64,000 nt of DNA from Melieria omissa (taxonomy: Eukaryota > Arthropoda > Insecta > Diptera > Ulidiidae): contig OZ020267.1 in the NCBI GenBank assembly GCA_963971225.1, forward strand, positions 112,052,163-112,116,162. Direction: 5' to 3'. The notes under the pieces were generated by a model. The model was not told where the DNA came from. It did no database searches and saw nothing but the letters and a program-made list of their open reading frames with translations. Position numbers and translations under genes: made by a program. Within the stretch, counting starts at the first letter, position 1. Every line of letters starts with the position of its first letter. Shown piece by piece: positions 50,701 through 57,177 of this stretch.

Positions 50701-52252
50701 AAAAATTTCAGTCGCAAAAAATATGCTGCGCCCCTTGTTCAACGCCCATAAAATTTTGCCAGTAGAATGACATATCTATGGGACGAGTGTATACAAAACT
50801 TCAGGGCTTTTCAACTTATTGTTCCGAAGATATTCCATATTGAAAATTTCCATTACCCACCCTACTCCTTGTCGAAGGGCACGTCGAAATCGTAAGTTTG
50901 TGCCAAATATATTGATGTGTGAAAAGTTATTGAAAACGATGCCCCTTGTCCAACGATCCTACAATCTAACCACTTGAGCGAAACGCCTAAGCCATGATGC
51001 TATATTAAATTTCAATGCTGGCCGACTTATAATTCCGAAGATGTTTCACATTAAAAACTTGGGTTGTATGGGCTGTGCCAGACCCCCTCGTCCGATACCC
51101 AACCCATTCCCCATGTCGAAGAGGACATCTAAAACTCAAATCTCTTTAATGTGTGATTTGTAGTTCCAAAGTTATTCAAAACATTTGAGTTGCTTAAAAA
51201 GTACCACACCCCAACGTCCAACGTGTCCAACGCTCACAAAGTTTTACCAGTGAAACGGCACATCTAAACGGTGTCCCCGCACCAAATTGCTGCCCTATTT
51301 CTCATTCCAAAGATATTCCATATTGAAAATTTAAGTTGTATGGGCGGTGCCACACCCCCTTCTTAAAAACCTACCCAATTCCCCCTATCGAATCGCTAAA
51401 TCGTTTGGCACCCATATTGCAGTGACAAATATATCATGGCTGATTTGTTATTATAGTGATCGTGGCGAGAAGGCGTATTAGGTAGGCGTGGTCAAAGTTA
51501 TATATCCTATGTTAACATCAATTGAACACGGAATCATTTGATAATAATACTGAGTTACCGACATGTACCGTAGCTTCGTTTTGTTAGTTAGGGGGCGCGG
51601 AAAGTGGGCGTGGCCAATTATATTATAGCCTATGTTTGCCGCAGTGACACGCTGAATCGTCTGATACCCATATTGCTAATATAACATGGCTGATTTGTTA
51701 TTATAGTGGGCGTAGCGAAAAGGCATATCAGATGGGCGTGGTCAAACTTATATATCCTATGTTAACATCAACAAAACACGGAATCATTTGGTATTAATAC
51801 TGATTTACCGACATGTACCGTAGCTTCGTTTTGTTGGTTTAGTGGGCGCGGAAAGAGGGCGTGGCCAATTATGTTATAGCCTATGTTTGCCGCAATGATA
51901 CGCTGAATCGTTTGATACCCATATTGCCTTACAAAAGCATACCATAGATGAGGTTTGTTACCATAGTGGGCGTAAGAAGTGGGCGTGGTCATTCTTATAT
52001 AGCCTATGTACCATTCCCCCAGCTAAAAATATGTTTGGTGCTTATTTAATCTAAATCGGCTCACCGGTTTTTGCCTGATTGTGGCTCAAAAAAGCAACGT
52101 CATATAATAGTATAGAAGTATAGATTGGATTTTTGTACTCACTCATTATGCGGAATATCCTCATCCTGATCGCCGACCACCGCAAAAATATTCGTTTTGA
52201 AAATCAAAACCACGAGGCATAAGCTAAGAGCGCCGATATGTTTACGCTCCAT
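8809..52252 (-). CDS. Voltage-gated calcium channel alpha2delta auxiliary subunit (16 coding exons)
   Basis: Joining 52252-52143, 42192-42111, 29820-29710, 13935-13459, 13394-13113, 13043-12336, 12274-12177, 12108-11993, 11920-11709, 11613-11402, 10595-10491, 10407-10146, 10084-9620, 9558-9403, 9342-9186 and 9002-8809 gives 3747 nt, or 1248 residues plus TGA, with GT/AG at every junction and matching phases. The order is that of alpha2delta proteins: signal peptide (1-24), VWA_N (about 37-200), VWA domain (about 258-450), Cache-like domain (about 460-570), cysteine-rich C-terminal half, hydrophobic tail. Family members are extracellular, usually GPI-anchored, and promote surface delivery and synaptic placement of Cav channels. 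The MIDAS site is degenerate (D265-S-S-S-A269, and TES where the family has TDG). Length is typical. Insects have several paralogues and I cannot say which this is. The first three introns are 10-16 kb and full of transposons; all the others are below 0.9 kb. Confidence 0.95.
9186..9342 (-). CDS. alpha2delta coding exon 15
   Basis: A 157-nt exon encoding residues 1133-1184 plus one base. It contains CHVSGCERPFSVQKIPHSNL followed by ILLVVDTLCPCGSK, a strongly conserved alpha2delta C-terminal signature (C-x-R-x-F-x-V-Q-x-I-P-x-S-N-L-I-L). Four cysteines lie in this short exon. The donor is GTAATA. Confidence 0.93.
9403..9558 (-). CDS. alpha2delta coding exon 14
   Basis: A 156-nt phase-0 exon encoding residues 1081-1132. 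A Pro/His-rich linker (TTPPPKQHKPHTG) leads to CDLRTDLYMLQPERLNQGG, matching the family's C-x-x-x-x-x-L-Y-x-L-Q motif. The donor is GTGCGT, followed by a 60-bp intron. Confidence 0.88.
9620..10084 (-). CDS. alpha2delta coding exon 13: cysteine-rich, delta-like region
   Basis: A 465-nt phase-0 exon encoding residues 926-1080. It starts with a Cys cluster (CTGMTGCKRTCASDNLDCYV), then LDNNGFVIISEE, FFGQIDGTIMDSL and YQGVCSD, the delta-side Cache-like motifs of the family. The last third is hydrophobic, then very acidic and Tyr-rich (DEYLYNEFEEPAYTDDYENF). The donor is GTAAAT at 9619, followed by a 61-bp intron. Confidence 0.9.
10146..10407 (-). CDS. alpha2delta coding exon 12
   Basis: A 262-nt exon encoding residues 839-925, with WYKRAVDQHTVEQDSFVYSV, one of the best conserved alpha2delta segments, then VTASHAIFVEHRGHKAVAAV and GLQFQHDS. 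Two AG acceptors lie 9 nt apart (exon starting at 10407 or 10398), both in frame. The upstream one is used here because it gives the full HFSEDN start. The donor is GTAAAT. Confidence 0.9.
10491..10595 (-). CDS. alpha2delta coding exon 11
   Basis: A 105-nt exon that enters and leaves in phase 2, encoding residues 804-837. It contains FAVATSFVATRSGLLRWI, the family's F-V-A-x-R-x-G-L-x-R-W motif. Acceptor is TTTACAG and donor GTAAGT (10490-10485). The preceding intron, 806 bp, is the largest within the packed 3' block. Confidence 0.92.
11402..11613 (-). CDS. alpha2delta coding exon 10
   Basis: A 212-nt exon encoding residues 733-802 plus two bases. It carries the YFCDRTLIQSLVRDAMVTDG motif, which matches the family's C-D-x-x-L-I-x-x-L-x-x-D-A segment. 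The N-terminal part is His/Pro-rich. The reading frame runs on past the GTATGT donor (11401-11396) into the intron; those codons are not counted. Confidence 0.88.
11709..11920 (-). CDS. alpha2delta coding exon 9
   Basis: A 212-nt exon encoding residues 663-732, with WRVHPDWVYCEYN. This matches the family's HPDxxxxxEWxYC segment and its conserved Cys. An acidic, Ser/Glu-rich stretch (EKERESSGEYLSSSRDQEP) follows, then the VLHFLARAGKQGWKWMS helix. The donor is GTAAGC at 11708. Confidence 0.87.
11921..11992 (-). other. 72-nt intron with no in-frame stop
   Basis: Bounded by GTAAAA and CAACAG and exactly 24 codons long, with no stop in the coding frame. Splicing gives RKNG joined to TEYFKG, which matches the family spacing before the HPD motif. 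Retention would insert 24 residues without breaking the protein. Confidence 0.8.
11993..12108 (-). CDS. alpha2delta coding exon 8
   Basis: A 116-nt exon, entering in phase 2 and leaving in phase 1. It encodes RYFYGPIEDTPFTLAVVLPE, matching the family's segment in which a Cache-like fold with a TPF-L motif precedes the Y-G-x-H/Y motif. It is followed by a 72-nt intron that has no in-frame stop. Confidence 0.87.
12177..12274 (-). CDS. alpha2delta coding exon 7
   Basis: A 98-nt exon encoding residues 591-622 plus two bases of the next codon. It reads MRSDMIMPKEGETEF and ends ...MKRVTARTQ, the stretch that precedes the conserved Y-x-Y/F-x-G-P-I segment. Acceptor is TTGTAG and donor GTAGGT. Flanking introns are 61 and 68 bp. 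Confidence 0.88.
12336..13043 (-). CDS. alpha2delta coding exon 6: end of VWA and Cache-like domain
   Basis: The largest exon (708 nt, phase 0) encodes residues 355-590. It completes the VWA domain: the NQAIMLITE strand with Glu in the usual MIDAS Asp position, YNWPHMPVRIFTYLIG, then MACSNKGFFVQI. The Cache-like part follows, with VTTVSTPVFDRRN, LLGVVGTDVPIEEI, and LGPNGYSFIVDNNGRVLYHP, the classical Cache signature. The donor is GTGAGTAGC. Confidence 0.95.
13113..13394 (-). CDS. alpha2delta coding exon 5: VWA domain with altered MIDAS
   Basis: A 282-nt phase-0 exon encoding residues 261-354. The first MIDAS loop reads D265-S-S-S-A269, where the canonical motif is DxSxS, so the last serine is alanine. 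The rest is a normal VWA core: FNILDTLGEDDYVNLITFAD, then the FTAGLEYAF helix that carries the MIDAS threonine. Acceptor is ACTAATAG and donor GTAAGC. Confidence 0.93.
13459..13935 (-). CDS. alpha2delta coding exon 4: linker into VWA domain
   Basis: A 477-nt exon, phase 0 at both ends, encoding residues 102-260. It opens with a helix (RIMDSAEQAALSELESQ), passes through a Ser/Asn-rich loop (NSHSSSATANN), and reaches the NLERDPALSWQYFGSS and FRAQNWFVQAASSPKDI motifs that lead into the VWA domain. FPGTAWP corresponds to the family's conserved stretch before the VWA core. The donor is GTAAGTG at 13458. Confidence 0.93.
13936..21547. other. Intron 3, proximal part
   Basis: Noncoding. It contains a GT run (14003-14022), a CAG/CAA-rich tract at about 14905-15180 that creates mirror open frames on both strands, many CAACAA clusters and short CA runs (17128-17150). 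No transposon ends were recognised. A 30-bp stretch at 14434-14463 resembles the tail of the retroelement at 55.6 kb in opposite orientation. Confidence 0.55.
21548..22503 (-). mobile_element. Transib-like non-autonomous DNA transposon, copy 1
   Basis: A 956-bp element with terminal inverted repeats CACAGTGATTCG and a perfect 5-bp duplication CAACG on each side (21543-21547, 22504-22508). It is the reverse complement of the copies at 39.0 and 47.8 kb. The left end carries ACAAAATTA after a 23-nt spacer and the right end ACAAAATTC after 13 nt. The interior is AT-rich and noncoding. Confidence 0.85.
22504..23925. other. Intron 3 between two MITEs
   Basis: Noncoding; a CA run at 23359-23380 and AAC-rich patches near 23090-23150. 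A ~75-bp stretch at 23756-23827 recurs diverged at 24225-24296. Confidence 0.55.
23359..23380. repeat. CA microsatellite
   Basis: An uninterrupted run of 11 AC units in intron 3. Confidence 0.95.
23926..24177. mobile_element. piggyBac-type MITE (TTAA target)
   Basis: A 252-bp element flanked by TTAA on both sides (23922-23925, 24178-24181). The terminal inverted repeats are 17 bp and perfect: CCCTTATTCTCATACCC at the left and its complement at the right. TTAA target sites and CCC termini are typical of piggyBac. The palindromic word GGTACCCGGGTACC lies near the left end. No coding sequence. Confidence 0.85.
25097..28278 (+). pseudogene. Degenerate mariner-like transposase, interrupted by a LINE
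   Basis: Before the LINE, about 25380-25552 carries an N-terminal part ending AKKFGTSL, a helix-turn-helix-like motif. After it, 27466-27693 reads KSYRAIKFPNQSDKQN and then VIMNDETYTK with the first catalytic Asp. Further on come VMIWQTFCSCG, EVYRKECL and CPNLRPIEKYW, which carries the last acidic residue. Stops and frameshifts break it, and the second catalytic Asp position reads FWPSIHYS. Weak inverted ends near 25097 and 28278 (CTCAAA words) would give about 1.28 kb once the LINE is removed, the normal length for this class. Confidence 0.65.
25553..27455 (+). pseudogene. 5'-truncated RTE/BovB-like non-LTR retrotransposon
   Basis: The frame starting in mariner sequence at 25527 enters LINE sequence at KNAAYKKTLQ. 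A basic linker is followed by a reverse transcriptase: NNKAAGPDGLSAELFK, YRGISLLPIAYKVL, FIDYKAAFD (motif A), FRQGDPLSCDLFN (motif B), LLAYADDIDV (motif C). Two frameshifts break it, near 26700 and near 27150. The C-terminal RLRWLGHVCRMDD and RRRGRPCLRWKDQ motifs lie at 27207-27330. The stop is at 27429-27431, then a short tail. The upstream endonuclease domain is missing. Clade placement is from memory of motif style. Confidence 0.75.
28279..29117. other. Intron 3 between mariner remnant and GC-rich tract
   Basis: Noncoding. Nothing recognisable up to about 28950, where base composition rises to clearly GC-rich (repeated GCGCGCC) and stays so to about 29700, beside coding exon 3. Confidence 0.5.
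29118..29195 (-). other. Possible alternative first exon inside intron 3
   Basis: An ATG at 29195 opens 26 codons with a hydrophobic start (MALPFYFLFIIVHCG, then LPHSSAA) that resembles a signal peptide. They end in phase 0 at a GTAAGTAC donor (29117-29110). Coding exon 4 also begins in phase 0, so a transcript starting here could encode a secreted form lacking exons 1-3. The GC-rich context fits a promoter. No conservation or transcript evidence; another frame is open across the same bases. Confidence 0.2.
29710..29820 (-). CDS. alpha2delta coding exon 3: VWA_N region
   Basis: A 111-nt phase-0 exon with acceptor TTTTTGCAG and donor GTAAGTACC. It encodes residues 65-101, with the KDGIILLRELAAEVKNFMDF helix that matches the family's N-terminal helical segment before the VWA domain. 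It lies at the edge of a GC-rich tract (about 28.95-29.70 kb) and is followed by the largest intron (15774 bp). Confidence 0.92.
30286..30912. mobile_element. TA-flanked MITE with ~36-bp terminal inverted repeats
   Basis: A 627-bp element with near-identical inverted ends starting TCGCACACGCAC, then ACAAAAGTGACACAACTC, flanked by TA on both sides. The GTGACACAA motif recurs inside near 30685 and, on the other strand, a related word near 30465. TA targets suggest the Tc1/mariner group. No convincing coding sequence. Confidence 0.75.
30913..34670. other. Intron 2, no gene seen
   Basis: Noncoding. CT repeat 31013-31026, GT run 31065-31084, CA run 31255-31274, CAATT repeats near 31860, CA runs at 31612-31626 and 33607-33621, and CAG-rich patches near 33515-33560. 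Open frames here come from these simple repeats. Confidence 0.55.
34671..34716. repeat. Perfect 16-bp inverted repeat (hairpin)
   Basis: CGAATAGAAACGAGAA at 34671-34686 is followed after 14 nt by its exact complement at 34701-34716. Similar TTCTCGTATTCG words continue to about 34790 and return near 35080-35140. This may be the end of an unrecognised repeat element. Confidence 0.7.
35380..35740. repeat. Two diverged copies of a ~200-bp unit
   Basis: TGCAACATCCTAAGCTTAAATC near 35496 recurs diverged near 35697, and the surrounding bases (GAACCTT, AATCTC, AACTTTT) repeat in the same order. This is a local tandem duplication with a period near 200 bp. Confidence 0.55.
35764..36507 (+). mobile_element. 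Internally deleted mariner element
   Basis: A 744-bp element with ~30-bp inverted ends (TCAGGTGTACAACTTTGC...) and a TA duplication (35762-35763, 36508-36509). The left frame from about 35937 encodes the N-terminal helix-turn-helix with ALSERTCREWFQRFKN. It then jumps in a shifted frame to HDKVILQHDNARPHVAK, YLETLKWEVLPHPPYSPD and VAPSDFHLFRSM, ending SDGQYFE. The second and third catalytic Asp are present; the region with the first is deleted. About 0.5 kb is missing against a 1.3-kb mariner. Confidence 0.88.
36757..37138 (+). mobile_element. Short mariner-related element keeping only the helix-turn-helix
   Basis: A 382-bp element with inverted ends (GGTTTTCCAACAA and its complement) next to TA. 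Its frame (36871-37104) starts MERYTLQQRIEIIKIHYKNG and continues TAIQKLVKKFE, the DUF4817-type DNA-binding domain found in some insect mariner transposases. The catalytic domain is absent. Confidence 0.75.
37331..37368. repeat. CA/TA microsatellite
   Basis: A compound CA run passing directly into a TA run. Confidence 0.9.
37369..38992. other. Intron 2, no gene seen
   Basis: Noncoding; A-rich and CA-rich patches (37707-37720, 37768-37782, 37998-38009), CAACAA near 38573-38588. Open frames are shadows of these tracts. Confidence 0.55.
38993..39950 (+). mobile_element. Transib-like non-autonomous DNA transposon, copy 2
   Basis: A 958-bp copy with CACAGTGATTCG termini and a 5-bp duplication CACCG on each side (38988-38992, 39951-39955). 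It is in the opposite orientation to copy 1. The left nonamer-like word is ACAACATTC after 13 nt; the right end has ACAAAATTA after 23 nt. Confidence 0.85.
39956..41190. other. Intron 2, no gene seen
   Basis: Noncoding, with CA/GT runs at 40971-40985 and 41011-41023 and GTT repeats near 40812. Confidence 0.55.
41191..41427. mobile_element. Second piggyBac-type MITE (TTAA target)
   Basis: A 237-bp element flanked by TTAA (41187-41190, 41428-41431). Its ends are CCCTTTCGGAAC and, inverted, CCATTTCGGGAC, 10 of 12 bases matching. It differs in sequence from the 23.9-kb MITE but resembles the TTAACCCTTTCG ends at 63.2 kb. No coding sequence. Confidence 0.7.
42111..42192 (-). CDS. alpha2delta coding exon 2: start of VWA_N region
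   Basis: An 82-nt exon with acceptor TTTTTCAG and donor GTAAGT (42110-42105). It encodes residues 37-64, including the WALKFGVDLWEF stretch that matches the W-A-x-x-F-G motif opening the mature alpha2delta N-terminus. The split GA|A codon from exon 1 restores the frame. It stands alone between introns of 9950 and 12290 bp. Confidence 0.9.
43588..43749. repeat. TTTTA pentanucleotide microsatellite
   Basis: About 160 bp of imperfect TTTTA repeats ending in TTTA units. The Phe/Leu/Tyr-rich open frame across it is an artefact. Confidence 0.92.
44754..44785. repeat. GT microsatellite
   Basis: An uninterrupted run of about 16 GT units, the longest dinucleotide run noticed in the window. Confidence 0.95.
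47738..47802 (+). repeat. Direct repeat flanking transposon copy 3 (left)
   Basis: About 65 bp containing GAAAGACTCATAT and CGTCTCTGC, repeated diverged at 48818-48882 on the other side of the transposon. Confidence 0.65.
47816..48777 (+). mobile_element. Transib-like non-autonomous DNA transposon, copy 3
   Basis: A 962-bp copy with CACAGTGATTCG ends and a 5-bp duplication CAATG (47811-47815, 48778-48782). Same orientation as copy 2. ACAAAATTC follows the left heptamer after 13 nt and ACAAAATTA the right one after 23 nt. The short open frame seen in copies 1 and 2 is interrupted by a stop here, so the element is noncoding. Confidence 0.85.
48818..48882 (+). repeat. Direct repeat flanking transposon copy 3 (right)
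   Basis: Partner of the repeat at 47738-47802, with the same GAAAGACTCATAT and CGTCTCTGC words in the same order. Confidence 0.65.
48883..50519. other. Intron 1, no gene seen
   Basis: Noncoding; TATG runs near 49771-49800 and very AT-rich from 50250 to 50460. Confidence 0.55.
50520..52128. repeat. Composite array of degenerate tandem repeats beside exon 1
   Basis: Two families. At 50580-51380 a unit of about 240 bp recurs roughly four times, each with words like CCAATCC/CCCATTCCCC, TGTCGAA and ATTCCATATTGAAAATTT. At about 51393-52010 a ~250-bp unit recurs 2.5 times, marked by TATATCCTATGTTAACATCA at 51500 and 51750 and ACCCATATTGC at about 51410, 51665 and 51917. Repeated GGGCGTGG words stand out. 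The array ends about 15 nt from the exon-1 splice donor. No coding sequence. Confidence 0.7.
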
Positions 52253-52257
52253 TGTTT
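52143..52257 (-). CDS. alpha2delta coding exon 1: start codon and signal peptide
   Basis: The ATG is at 52252-52250. It is preceded by AAACA and, directly before that, a pyrimidine-rich stretch ending in TAG at 52260-52258. This exon therefore starts at 52257 with 5 nt of leader and follows a 5'UTR intron. The first residues are basic (MERKH), then comes a hydrophobic run (LSLCLVVLIF) and small residues near 24-27, as in a cleaved signal peptide. The acidic stretch DQDEDI follows. The exon ends in phase 2 at a GTGAGT donor (52142-52137). Upstream leader exons are not identified. Confidence 0.88.
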
Positions 52258-52616
52258 CTAATGAAAAAAATTACAATCTTTATATTTTTATTTTTATATA
52301 TTTTTTTTATTTTTTATACGTAGAAGCGCTATTTTATGTGTGGGTGGATTTTTATTTCGTTACTATGGTTTTTATGCAAAACAGTACTTATAAAAGTTAC
52401 ATTATACACCATAAATTTAAATATTTTAATTATTTTATTTTACTAGAGGCAATTTTCGTATTTTGTAATTATTTATTATTTTTGTAGTGAGGAATTATAA
52501 TTTATGATTTTCGAGGTTAATTACATGTTATTATTTTTATTCATTTTAGATAAAATTTTTATAATTTTCTTCATCAATGTTATTTGTTAAGATTGTACTA
52601 GTAATTTTTGTATATA

Positions 52617-53139
52617 TTAGGTCATCGCATAAGTAGTGCAGTAGCTTTCTCGCATAGCTCAAAGTCAGTTATATCCATTGTCAGAGCATAAAAGAACTCG
52701 CACATTAAACGAAACTATGAACCAGTCATCAATGAGACAGTCATCCGAATGCCATTTGACAATCAAAACTATGTCCTGTCATCATGAAAAGGTCCAAGGT
52801 CAGTCATGTCATTGTGATTGTAGTCATGCAAGAAGAAAATGTAAATGAATTTAATTCCGAAAATGGACAGGTTTCGCAAAAACTCTTGACTTGGTGCCAT
52901 TTTATTTTCAGTTAATAAAAAGTCCGAAAAAATATTTAAATCGGTAAATTTTAGCAAATAAAGTAAGACCTTCAAATTATTTACATCATTTATAAATTCT
53001 TTGACTCAAGTCATAAAAAATGTTTCCATAAGTGATTCAACATTCTTGTTACAATAAAGTTGAAAATTCAATAATAAAATAAAATGCTTGGCACTTTTGA
53101 CTTTCTGTCAAAAATCGCATTACTTATGAACCAACGCAA
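52617..53139. mobile_element. Mariner-type MITE upstream of exon 1
   Basis: A 523-bp element between TA dinucleotides. The left end TTAGGTCATCGCATAAGTAG and the right end, read inward as TTGCGTTGGTTCATAAGTAA, share CATAAGTA and match imperfectly over about 26 bp. The ends resemble some insect mariners. No transposase was recognised inside. It lies 365 bp upstream of the alpha2delta ATG, in leader intron or promoter DNA. Confidence 0.6.
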
Positions 53140-55609
53140 TAAGATTTTAATTGGATTTGTTAGAAGACTTCATAACACTTAAGACTTAATAACTGTTACA
53201 GTCATAAAATTGTCTCCATGACAATTGTGTCTGTATTTTATTATTAATTGTTTGATTGATTGATTGATTGATCTTTGAAGCACTTCGCAGTTTTAATTAT
53301 GCCAAGAATTTCTGCATGCGATGAAGATACCTGAAAGAGGAGAAAGAGATAAATTAGAACATTTTAATTTAATAGTTGTAAATTTTCTTTAATAAGTCTT
53401 ATTAATATATGTAATACTTCATGAAAAGTCCTTAACGATGCTATCAAAACTGGAACTCCGCTAGAAATTATGCTACAAGTAATCAATGGTAAAAATCTTC
53501 ACAAAATTTCGCATGAATGAAAGGGATTGTTTTTAACAGCATAGTTTTAGGCTTTGGCCCTTGGCTCAGGTTTTTTCCCCCTTGTCGGAACGATCTAACA
53601 AACGCAGCACTCAGACAATTTTACGTCCATTGTACTACGACTTGTTGTTCCCTGTTAAGGCTCAGGTTTTCAGGATTTTCTAATTCATCTATGTAAAGTT
53701 GTATGCTGATTCAAGAAATCAAACTGATTTTTCTTATATCAAAATACTTTAATACTCCTTGGACCTGGCACTACCAACTACTGTCATCATTAAGGAGCAG
53801 ATGACATTTATTAAAATTAATTTTCATTAGCGGCAGCACTCTTGGTACTTGGATTATCCATACACACTAACGAATTCAATTATTTTGTATTATTAAAATT
53901 CCCCTTTTTATCAATCTTCATGTGCCATTGAATATTTTCCACGGTCGAAGCCGAATTGTCATGGTTATTGCGTGCTCGCTGTCTTCGTAGCCGAGCGACA
54001 ACTCGACACATATTTAGTAGGAAAATGCAAATGAGCGCATAGCAATGAAAATAATCAGACACATTGAGGAAGACGAGGCAAGGAAAAAATAAATATTTGA
54101 TATATTAAATTTTAATGAATTTATCACAGTGGGATACTTGCAGCGGAAACTGCCGTAGAGAAGGAAAATTGACCTAGAAAACGGCCACCAACTGCCATTA
54201 CCCCACATACACATACACATGTACACATTCAAACACACAATCAAACATATACAAACACGCACAGGCACGCACACATGCAACATGTAAGTCGTTCGGATGC
54301 ACATAAAAAATCCGCAAAATACTCCCGCGGTTTTACTATACACACAAACGCAATTCGACACGCACGCACACACACACACGTACACATGCGCGCGTAAATA
54401 TGCAATGCAATTCGTTGCGCTCTTCGCAGAATATCTCCGATGTGCTCTTCGCTATCGGCTTTGAATTCGCTGTGTATTCGCGCGCGCTCTCCATCTCCCA
54501 CTCGCTCTCGATGTCGCTGCCTCTCTCGCGCCGCCTGCTGCAATTCCACTCGCACGCCACATCGCCATGGACGACATGTCGATGTCACTGTCGCAATGCA
54601 TGCCCCCGCCCATTGCATTCCTGCGTGGCATTTGAATGCGCTCGCTGCGAATGCAACGAACGCGGGGCGCGTTGGTGCGGCGCAGGCACAAGGACCAGCT
54701 AGCGACAACATCCCAAAGGATATCCCATGATAATTTTCATTACAATAAAATTCACACTCGCACATAAGCACAGGCGAACAAACACCACACACATACACAT
54801 TTACACGCCCATTTATTTGGAGCAAGGATAACGCATATGTTGCTGGTGGCAAAGGCAGCAGCAGCAGCAGCAGCAGCAGAACAACAAGAATATCAACTAA
54901 AACAACAACAAAACACAACAATTGCTTCGAGTGTCATAGAAAAGCGAATAATGACAATTTAACGAAATTTATCGTTCTTTGGTGTTTCGACTCGCTAACG
55001 GGATAGTTGTTTTTTATGTGTTGTTGCTCCTTTGTTAAGCCGTTGTCCATTACCCAAGCGCGGCACTTTTTATTGGCGCATTGCTTTTTGGCTGCTACTT
55101 TAATTACTTGAACAAGCATACACACATAAAACGAAAATGTTTATTTTGGCTTCAAGCTGATTTTGTGAGGATTATTTTGTTAGGTTTTTGTGCAAAGAAA
55201 AACATGTGTAGGCAAAAATTAAAACCACGTTTTAGAGTTTGGTCGCTTTTTTCCTTTACATCAATACGCAACGTAATATTAATAAAGAATTGTGGCATAC
55301 TTTTAGGAATATTTTAATGTAATATTCAAATAATCTAAACTGCCGATAAAGTATAATAATCCTGATGTGTAGCCGACTTGTACCAAATATTTGAGTTCAA
55401 ATTATTATGAAACGTTTGTCATGACCTGTTTTTAAATGCAACAAGACCCATTTTAAAGCTAAGGGATCAAATTCTTCATGCAATTTCGTAATTTATATGG
55501 ACAGATAGATGTTTTTGGGATTATAGTGCACTGAGACCAGTAATGATCTATTGAAAGTTAAAATGATCTAGCCTATCCTAATAAAACTAAGTAACTAAAA
55601 AAAAAACCA
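53140..55609. other. Region upstream of coding exon 1, no gene seen
   Basis: A TGAT run (53253-53272), many CA runs at 54210-54390, a more GC-rich stretch at 54400-54720, and a CAG run at 54856-54879. Overlapping open frames on both strands at 54.2-54.9 kb come from these tracts. Leader exons of the alpha2delta gene may lie here but could not be placed. Confidence 0.5.
54856..54879. repeat. CAG microsatellite
   Basis: Eight CAG units upstream of alpha2delta coding exon 1; followed by AACAACAA-type sequence. Confidence 0.95.
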
Positions 55610-55835
55610 TTTTTTCTTTCGGCGGCTGACCTCCCAGCAGGAAATGGCAATCCTCTGAGAGTAAAATTGCCTTTGAAAAGCTCCCAAATCACCGTTCGGA
55701 ATCGGCATAAAACTGTAGGTCCCTTCCAACCTTGAGAAAATTCACACACACATGGATGGTTGCGGGTAGCTAGGCCTTAGTCTCGTAATCGAGCTGTCGT
55801 GCCAGTCAAGAAAAGAAGAAGAAGAAGAGAAGAAG
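55610..55835 (+). mobile_element. Retroelement 3'-end remnant with GAA-rich tail
   Basis: It contains AGCAGGAAATGGCAATCCTC, GAAAAGCTCCCAAATC, CCGTTCGGAATCGGC and AAACTGTAGGTCCC. In order these recall the 3' untranslated part of a retroelement that is very common in tephritid and muscid genomes. It ends in a purine tail of AAGAAG units. Family name unknown to me. Confidence 0.5.
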
Positions 55836-56033
55836 CCACCAGGTTTATTTTTGGTGCAATATGGAATTTGTCGGCCCCTGATCTGTGAACATTGTCATCT
55901 ACAGCTATGTATGTGTACTTAAAATACAACCTGTTAAATGACTGATGCGTCTCTTTGGACAGTCAAATCGAATTATTTAGCAAAACTCTTTCCATTATCA
56001 GTTTGGAAAAGCTGCTGCAAAAACATGAATCTA

Positions 56034-57177
56034 ACTTGTGGGGAATGAAATACAAACAAATAAAAAAGTTAGCATAGAAAACAAGGTATACAACTCTCCA
56101 AAAAAAATATATGTGCAACATTTTTTAATAATTATCTTAAACCATTCAGTACCACAAATCCATTGTTTGGGCATTTATCTTGGTAAAATAGTGCTTACAG
56201 GACTACAACGTCGGCAACTGATTTGGAAATTTTGTAAAGAAAATCCCACAACGAAAAAGAATGAAGCTTTCCACCACTTTAAAAAGATAGGATTCAAAAA
56301 AACCTTCAGTTGTTCGAGAATAAAATCAGCATTGAAAGAAAAAAGGGTCGTTGAAAAAAGGACTCTTTACAGGACATTGAAGTTCGATCCTATTTGAAAA
56401 TTCATATCGTTGGACGAAGTGCTAAATTCTGCAGACAATTGGCAAGGAAGTACGATATTGACAAAAAAACTATCAGAAAATAAGCCGAATAATAGACATA
56501 AAGCGCAAATTGAAAAAAAACATTCCAGCTATTACCAACAAGCAAGCAGCAGTTATCAGAACCCGGCAACGCCGACTTTTCAAAAAATATTTTTCGTGTG
56601 GTTTGCCTCACATCTGTGTGATGGATGATGAGTCCTATTTCACGATTGAGGTAAATTAATGGCAACCAAAATATTTTTTTGAGTCTTCTGACCACAAAGC
56701 GCCTGAAAAAGAAAAGCATATTGCAAAAACAAAATTTCAAAGGAAGGTTCTATTGTGGCTGGTTATCAGCGAGCGCGGTATCAGTGAGTCAATATTTTTT
56801 AAAGGAGGTTTGGCTGTAAGGGCGCAAACTTACATGGACAAATATTTGCCAGTACTCCAAAATTTCATCAAAAAACGTCATCGATGTGAACAAATTATAT
56901 TTTCGCCCAATTTAGCCAAGTTTTTGGGCAAACTTGAAAAGAAAGGTCTATGCCAACGGATATTTCGCCAAAAATATCGATTTCTTGATTTATAAAGTCC
57001 AAAAAGTGCTAAGGAACATTTATACAAATGGAATTCAGAGGTCAATGAAGAAAGTTTTTTTTGTAAATTAACTGAAGTATCTAAGCTATTTAATAAACTA
57101 TAACCCAATGAAATAACTTGTGTGTAACACTTTATTACTGACATTTAAAATTTGTTCGTATTTCATTCCCCACCCGT
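56034..57177 (+). pseudogene. Dead Tc1/mariner-type element
   Basis: A 1144-bp element with inverted ends (GTGGGGAATGAAATAC and its complement, about 24 bp with one mismatch) and TA duplication. Broken transposase frames run along it. An N-terminal part (QLIWKFCKENPTTKKNEAFH) is at 56206-56280. MDDESYFT with an acidic pair lies at about 56616. FQRKVLLWLVISERGISE and TYMDKYLPVLQNF are at 56735-56865. It has stops at 56395 and 56658 and at least one frameshift. Confidence 0.75.

Noticed and set aside
54241..54921. 226-codon minus-strand frame
   Set aside because: Dominated by CA-run (Cys/Val) and CAG-run (Leu) translations with no conserved domain; possibly leader DNA.
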